Positions 40,953 through 43,458 of a DNA stretch of 43,458 nucleotides are shown here, piece after piece. Position numbers and translations under genes: made by a program. The notes beneath the pieces are model-generated. The model worked only from the letters and a program-made list of their open reading frames with translations, did not search any database and was not told where the DNA came from. Each line of letters begins with the position of its first letter. Within the stretch, counting starts at the first letter, position 1. Source of the stretch: Sphaerisporangium rufum (GTDB lineage: Bacteria > Actinomycetota > Actinomycetes > Streptosporangiales > Streptosporangiaceae); assembly GCF_016863395.1 (NCBI RefSeq), contig NZ_BOOU01000100.1:1-43458 (forward strand), read 5' to 3'.

Positions 40953-42089
40953 ATGCGTACCTCCCTGGCCCTCACCGCCGGCGCGCTGGCGCTCGCCGGG
41001 CTGGCCGCCTGCTCCGCGGAGCCCGGCGGCGGGGACACCTCCGCGCGGTCCGGCGGGGACGGGAAGATCACCGTCGCGGCGACGGACACCGAGTGCAAGG
41101 TGTCGGCGGCCTCGCTGCCCGCCGGCGCGTCGACGTTCGAGGTCACCAACGGCGGCACCAAGGTCACCGAGTTCTACGTCTACGCGGCCGGCGACCGGGT
41201 CATGGGCGAGGTGGAGAACATCGTCCCCGGCCTCACCCGGGAGGTCATGATCGAGCTGCCCGCCGGGACGTACGAGGCCGCGTGCAAGCCCGGCATGGTG
41301 GGCAAGGGCGTGCGCAACCCGCTGACCGTCACCGGCGACAGCCCGGCGCTCTCCCGGGACGCCAAGCTCGCGCAGGCGGCCGCGGACTACCAGCGGTACG
41401 TGAAGAGCCAGACCGACGCGCTGCTGGAGAAGACCCAGGAGTTCGTCGACGCGGTCAAGGCCGGCGACATCGAGAAGTCCAAGCGGCTGTACCCGGTCGC
41501 GCGCACGTACTGGGAGCGCATCGAGCCGGTCGCGGAGACCTTCGGCGACCTGGACCCGGCCATCGACGCCCGGGAGGACTCCCTGGAGCCGGGCGCCGAG
41601 TGGACCGGCTTCCACAAGATCGAGAAGGACCTGTGGGTCGCCAAGGACATCAGCAAGGACGGCCCGCTGGCCGACCGGCTGATGGCCGACGTCAAGAAGA
41701 TCGTCGAGAAGGCGAACGCGGAGAAGCTCCAGCCGCTCAAGATGGCCAACGGCGCCAAGGAACTGCTGGACGAGGTCGCCACCGGCAAGATCACCGGCGA
41801 GGAGGACCGCTACTCCCACACCGACCTGTGGGACTTCGCCGCCAACCTCCAGGGGTCCAAGGCCGCCATCTCCGCGCTGCGGCCCGCGCTCACCGAGCGG
41901 GCCCCCGACCTGGTCAAGACGCTGGACCAGAAGTTCGCCGCCGCCGAGGCCGCGCTGGAGGCCCACCGGGACGGCGAGGGCTGGAAGCTGCACACCGAGC
42001 TGTCCAAGGACGACCTGAAGAAGCTGTCCGACACGATCAACGCGCTGGCCGAGCCGATCAGCAAGGTCGCCGCGGTGGTGGCCAGGTGA
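40953..42089 (+). CDS. efeO: EfeO: cupredoxin plus M75 (imelysin) lipoprotein
   Basis: 378-aa periplasm-facing lipoprotein (lipobox LAACS, Cys near residue 21). Residues 30-130 form the cupredoxin-like domain (ITVAATDTECKVSAASLPAG). The C-terminal 240 residues form the helical M75 domain with the HxxE metal motif in WTGFHKIEKDLW (about residue 222). It passes iron to EfeU. The ATG at 40953 is chosen because GGAGA lies 4 nt upstream and it gives the correct signal peptide; the gene begins 32 bp after efeU. Confidence 0.95.
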   Translation: MRTSLALTAGALALAGLAACSAEPGGGDTSARSGGDGKITVAATDTECKVSAASLPAGASTFEVTNGGTKVTEFYVYAAGDRVMGEVENIVPGLTREVMIELPAGTYEAACKPGMVGKGVRNPLTVTGDSPALSRDAKLAQAAADYQRYVKSQTDALLEKTQEFVDAVKAGDIEKSKRLYPVARTYWERIEPVAETFGDLDPAIDAREDSLEPGAEWTGFHKIEKDLWVAKDISKDGPLADRLMADVKKIVEKANAEKLQPLKMANGAKELLDEVATGKITGEEDRYSHTDLWDFAANLQGSKAAISALRPALTERAPDLVKTLDQKFAAAEAALEAHRDGEGWKLHTELSKDDLKKLSDTINALAEPISKVAAVVAR

Positions 42090-42126
42090 CCGCCACGTCC
42101 GTGATCCGCCGCGCCGAGGAGGGGAA

Positions 42127-43377
42127 ATGACGCAGATCAACCGCCGCCGGCTCTTCGGGCTCGGCGCGGCCGGCGTGGCCGCCGTCGGCGCGGGCGCGCT
42201 GGCCACCCAGACGCTGACCGAGGGCACGGCTCCCGCCGCCGCGGACGCCACCGCCGCCCCCGTCCCGTTCTACGGCGAGCACCAGGCCGGCATCGTCACC
42301 CCCGCCCAGGACCGCCTGCACTTCGTCAGCTTCGACGTGGTGACCAAGGAGCGCGCCGAGCTGATCGACATGCTCCAGGAGTGGACCGCGGCCGCGGCGC
42401 GGATGACCCAGGGCAAGGACGCCGGCACGTTCGGCGCCCTCGGCGGATCGCCGGAGGCCCCGCCGGACGACACCGGCGAGGCGCTCGGCCTGCCCGCCTC
42501 CGGCCTGACCCTCACCATCGGTTTCGGCCCGTCCCTGTTCGACGACCGGTTCGGCCTGAAGTCACGCCGGCCGGCCGCGCTCGCCGACCTGCCCAAGTTC
42601 CCCGGCGACGACCTGCGGCCGGAGATCTCCGGCGGCGACATCTGCGTCCAGGCCTGCGCGCACGACCCGCAGGTGGCCGTGCACGCGATCCGCAACCTGG
42701 CCCGGATCGGCTTCGGCAAGGTCTCGGTGCGCTGGTCCCAGCTCGGCTTCGGCCGCACCTCCTCGACCTCCCGGGCCCAGGCCACCCCGCGAAACCTGAT
42801 GGGCTTCAAGGACGGCACCAACAACCTCAAGCTCGAGGACGCCGCCATGCTGCGCGACCAGCTGTGGGTGGCGCCGTCCGACGGTGCCGCCTGGATGGCC
42901 GGTGGCAGCTACCTGGTCACCCGCAAGATCCGGATGAACATCGAGACCTGGGACCGCGCCCCGCTGTCGGAACAGGAACAGATCTTCGGCCGCAACAAGG
43001 GCGAGGGCGCGCCGCTCGGCGGCCACAAGGAGTTCGACGAGCCGGACTTCGCCGCCCGGGGCGCCGGCGGCACCCCGGTCATCGCCGACGACGCGCACGT
43101 GCGGCTGGCCCACCCCAGCACGCACGGCGGCGCCCGGCTGCTGCGCCGCGGCTACAACTACGTGGACGGATCCGACGGCCTCGGCCGGCTGGACGCCGGC
43201 CTGTTCTTCATCGCCTACCAGCGCGACCCGCGCAAGCAGTTCGTCCCCATCCAGCGGATGCTCGCCCGGTCGGACTCGCTGAACGAGTACATCAAGCACA
43301 TCTCCAGCGGGCTGTTCGCCTGCCCGCCCGGGCTGCGGGACGCCGGCGACTACTGGGGCCGCACCCTGTTCACCTGA
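42127..43377 (+). CDS. efeB: Tat-exported Dyp-type peroxidase, EfeB
   Basis: 416-aa haem peroxidase of the DyP family. A twin-arginine signal (INRRRLFGLGAAGVAAVGAG) predicts Tat export of the folded haem protein. The DyP signature GFKDGTNN lies near residue 225, and the proximal haem His is probably in AHPSTHGGARLLRRGYNY (about residues 330-347). In other bacteria it oxidises ferrous iron or handles haem and works with EfeO and EfeU. ATG at 42127 is preceded by GAGGAGGGGAA, 37 bp after efeO. Confidence 0.96.
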   Translation: MTQINRRRLFGLGAAGVAAVGAGALATQTLTEGTAPAAADATAAPVPFYGEHQAGIVTPAQDRLHFVSFDVVTKERAELIDMLQEWTAAAARMTQGKDAGTFGALGGSPEAPPDDTGEALGLPASGLTLTIGFGPSLFDDRFGLKSRRPAALADLPKFPGDDLRPEISGGDICVQACAHDPQVAVHAIRNLARIGFGKVSVRWSQLGFGRTSSTSRAQATPRNLMGFKDGTNNLKLEDAAMLRDQLWVAPSDGAAWMAGGSYLVTRKIRMNIETWDRAPLSEQEQIFGRNKGEGAPLGGHKEFDEPDFAARGAGGTPVIADDAHVRLAHPSTHGGARLLRRGYNYVDGSDGLGRLDAGLFFIAYQRDPRKQFVPIQRMLARSDSLNEYIKHISSGLFACPPGLRDAGDYWGRTLFT

Positions 43378-43388
43378 CACCCGCCGGA

Positions 43389-43409
43389 CGGCGGCCCGCC
43401 CGGCCGCCG
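43389..43409 (+). terminator. Hairpin terminator after efeB
   Basis: Perfect 8-bp stem CGGCGGCC/GGCCGCCG (43389-43396 with 43402-43409) with a 5-nt loop, 11 bp after the efeB stop. No T-tract. Confidence 0.55.
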
Positions 43410-43458
43410 GAACAGCGTCAGGTCACCCGCCGGGCCCCCGGTGCTCGCCGGACGGCGG

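Noticed and set aside
40083-42251. Long reverse-strand frame over efeUO
   Set aside because: Antisense to well-supported efeU and efeO; no recognisable domain.
43418-43458. Possible C-terminus of a leftward gene entering from the right edge
   Set aside because: Eleven or so codons (PPSGEHRGPGG then stop) are too few to support a gene.

Overview
The window is a high-GC (roughly 70% or more), gene-dense piece of an actinobacterial chromosome. The organism is probably a mycelial actinomycete of the Streptosporangiales/Thermomonosporaceae type. This rests on the strong GC third-position bias, frequent GTG starts, leaderless-looking starts, a membrane MFS-dTMP kinase fusion, IdeR/DmdR-type iron boxes and a CBM6/CBM2 xylan-type glycosidase. 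The genus cannot be fixed from the sequence alone.

Layout. 1-5200: end of a membrane-protein gene, then the xylose catabolic pair xylAB with a divergent ROK repressor (xylR) and a VOC protein. 5170-10060: a STAS protein, a Tat-exported multicopper oxidase, and an MFS exporter divergent from an ArsR-type regulator. 10060-14010: a DUF6571-like protein coupled to a lipoprotein, a tyrosine-phosphatase-like protein, a tiny secreted Cys peptide and a conserved hypothetical. 14100-18940: a Tat-exported TPR/aspartic-protease-like protein, an aldo/keto reductase, a gamma-glutamylcyclotransferase-like protein, and a transpeptidase homologue that has lost its catalytic motifs. 18940-24100: a mosaic of duplicated pieces around a MarR regulator, its MFS exporter, an ABC exporter pair and GNAT acetyltransferases, including a decayed GNAT copy. 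24000-29360: accessory region with a GNAT, a DUF6416-like gene, a GntR-type regulator divergent from four translationally coupled small genes, and a BtrH-domain protein.

29500-39820 is more conserved: tRNA-Thr(CGT), a secreted S33 peptidase, ricT (PSP1), holB and the MFS-tmk fusion. A GH43 glycosidase and a sigma/anti-sigma-like pair sit between these genes and look like lineage-specific insertions. 40010-43380 is the iron/haem uptake operon efeUOB behind two iron boxes.

How genes work together: xylA-xylB-xylR form a xylose regulon that the remote GH43 enzyme may feed. The MarR and ArsR regulators each control a divergent exporter through visible palindromes. EfeU, EfeO and EfeB form one Fe uptake system. 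Best candidates for undescribed biology: the GntR/four-small-gene cassette with its 10-bp-phased repeats, the sigma factor paired with a membrane protein carrying an FtsX-like ectodomain, the pseudo-transpeptidase, and the DUF6571-like/lipoprotein pair.
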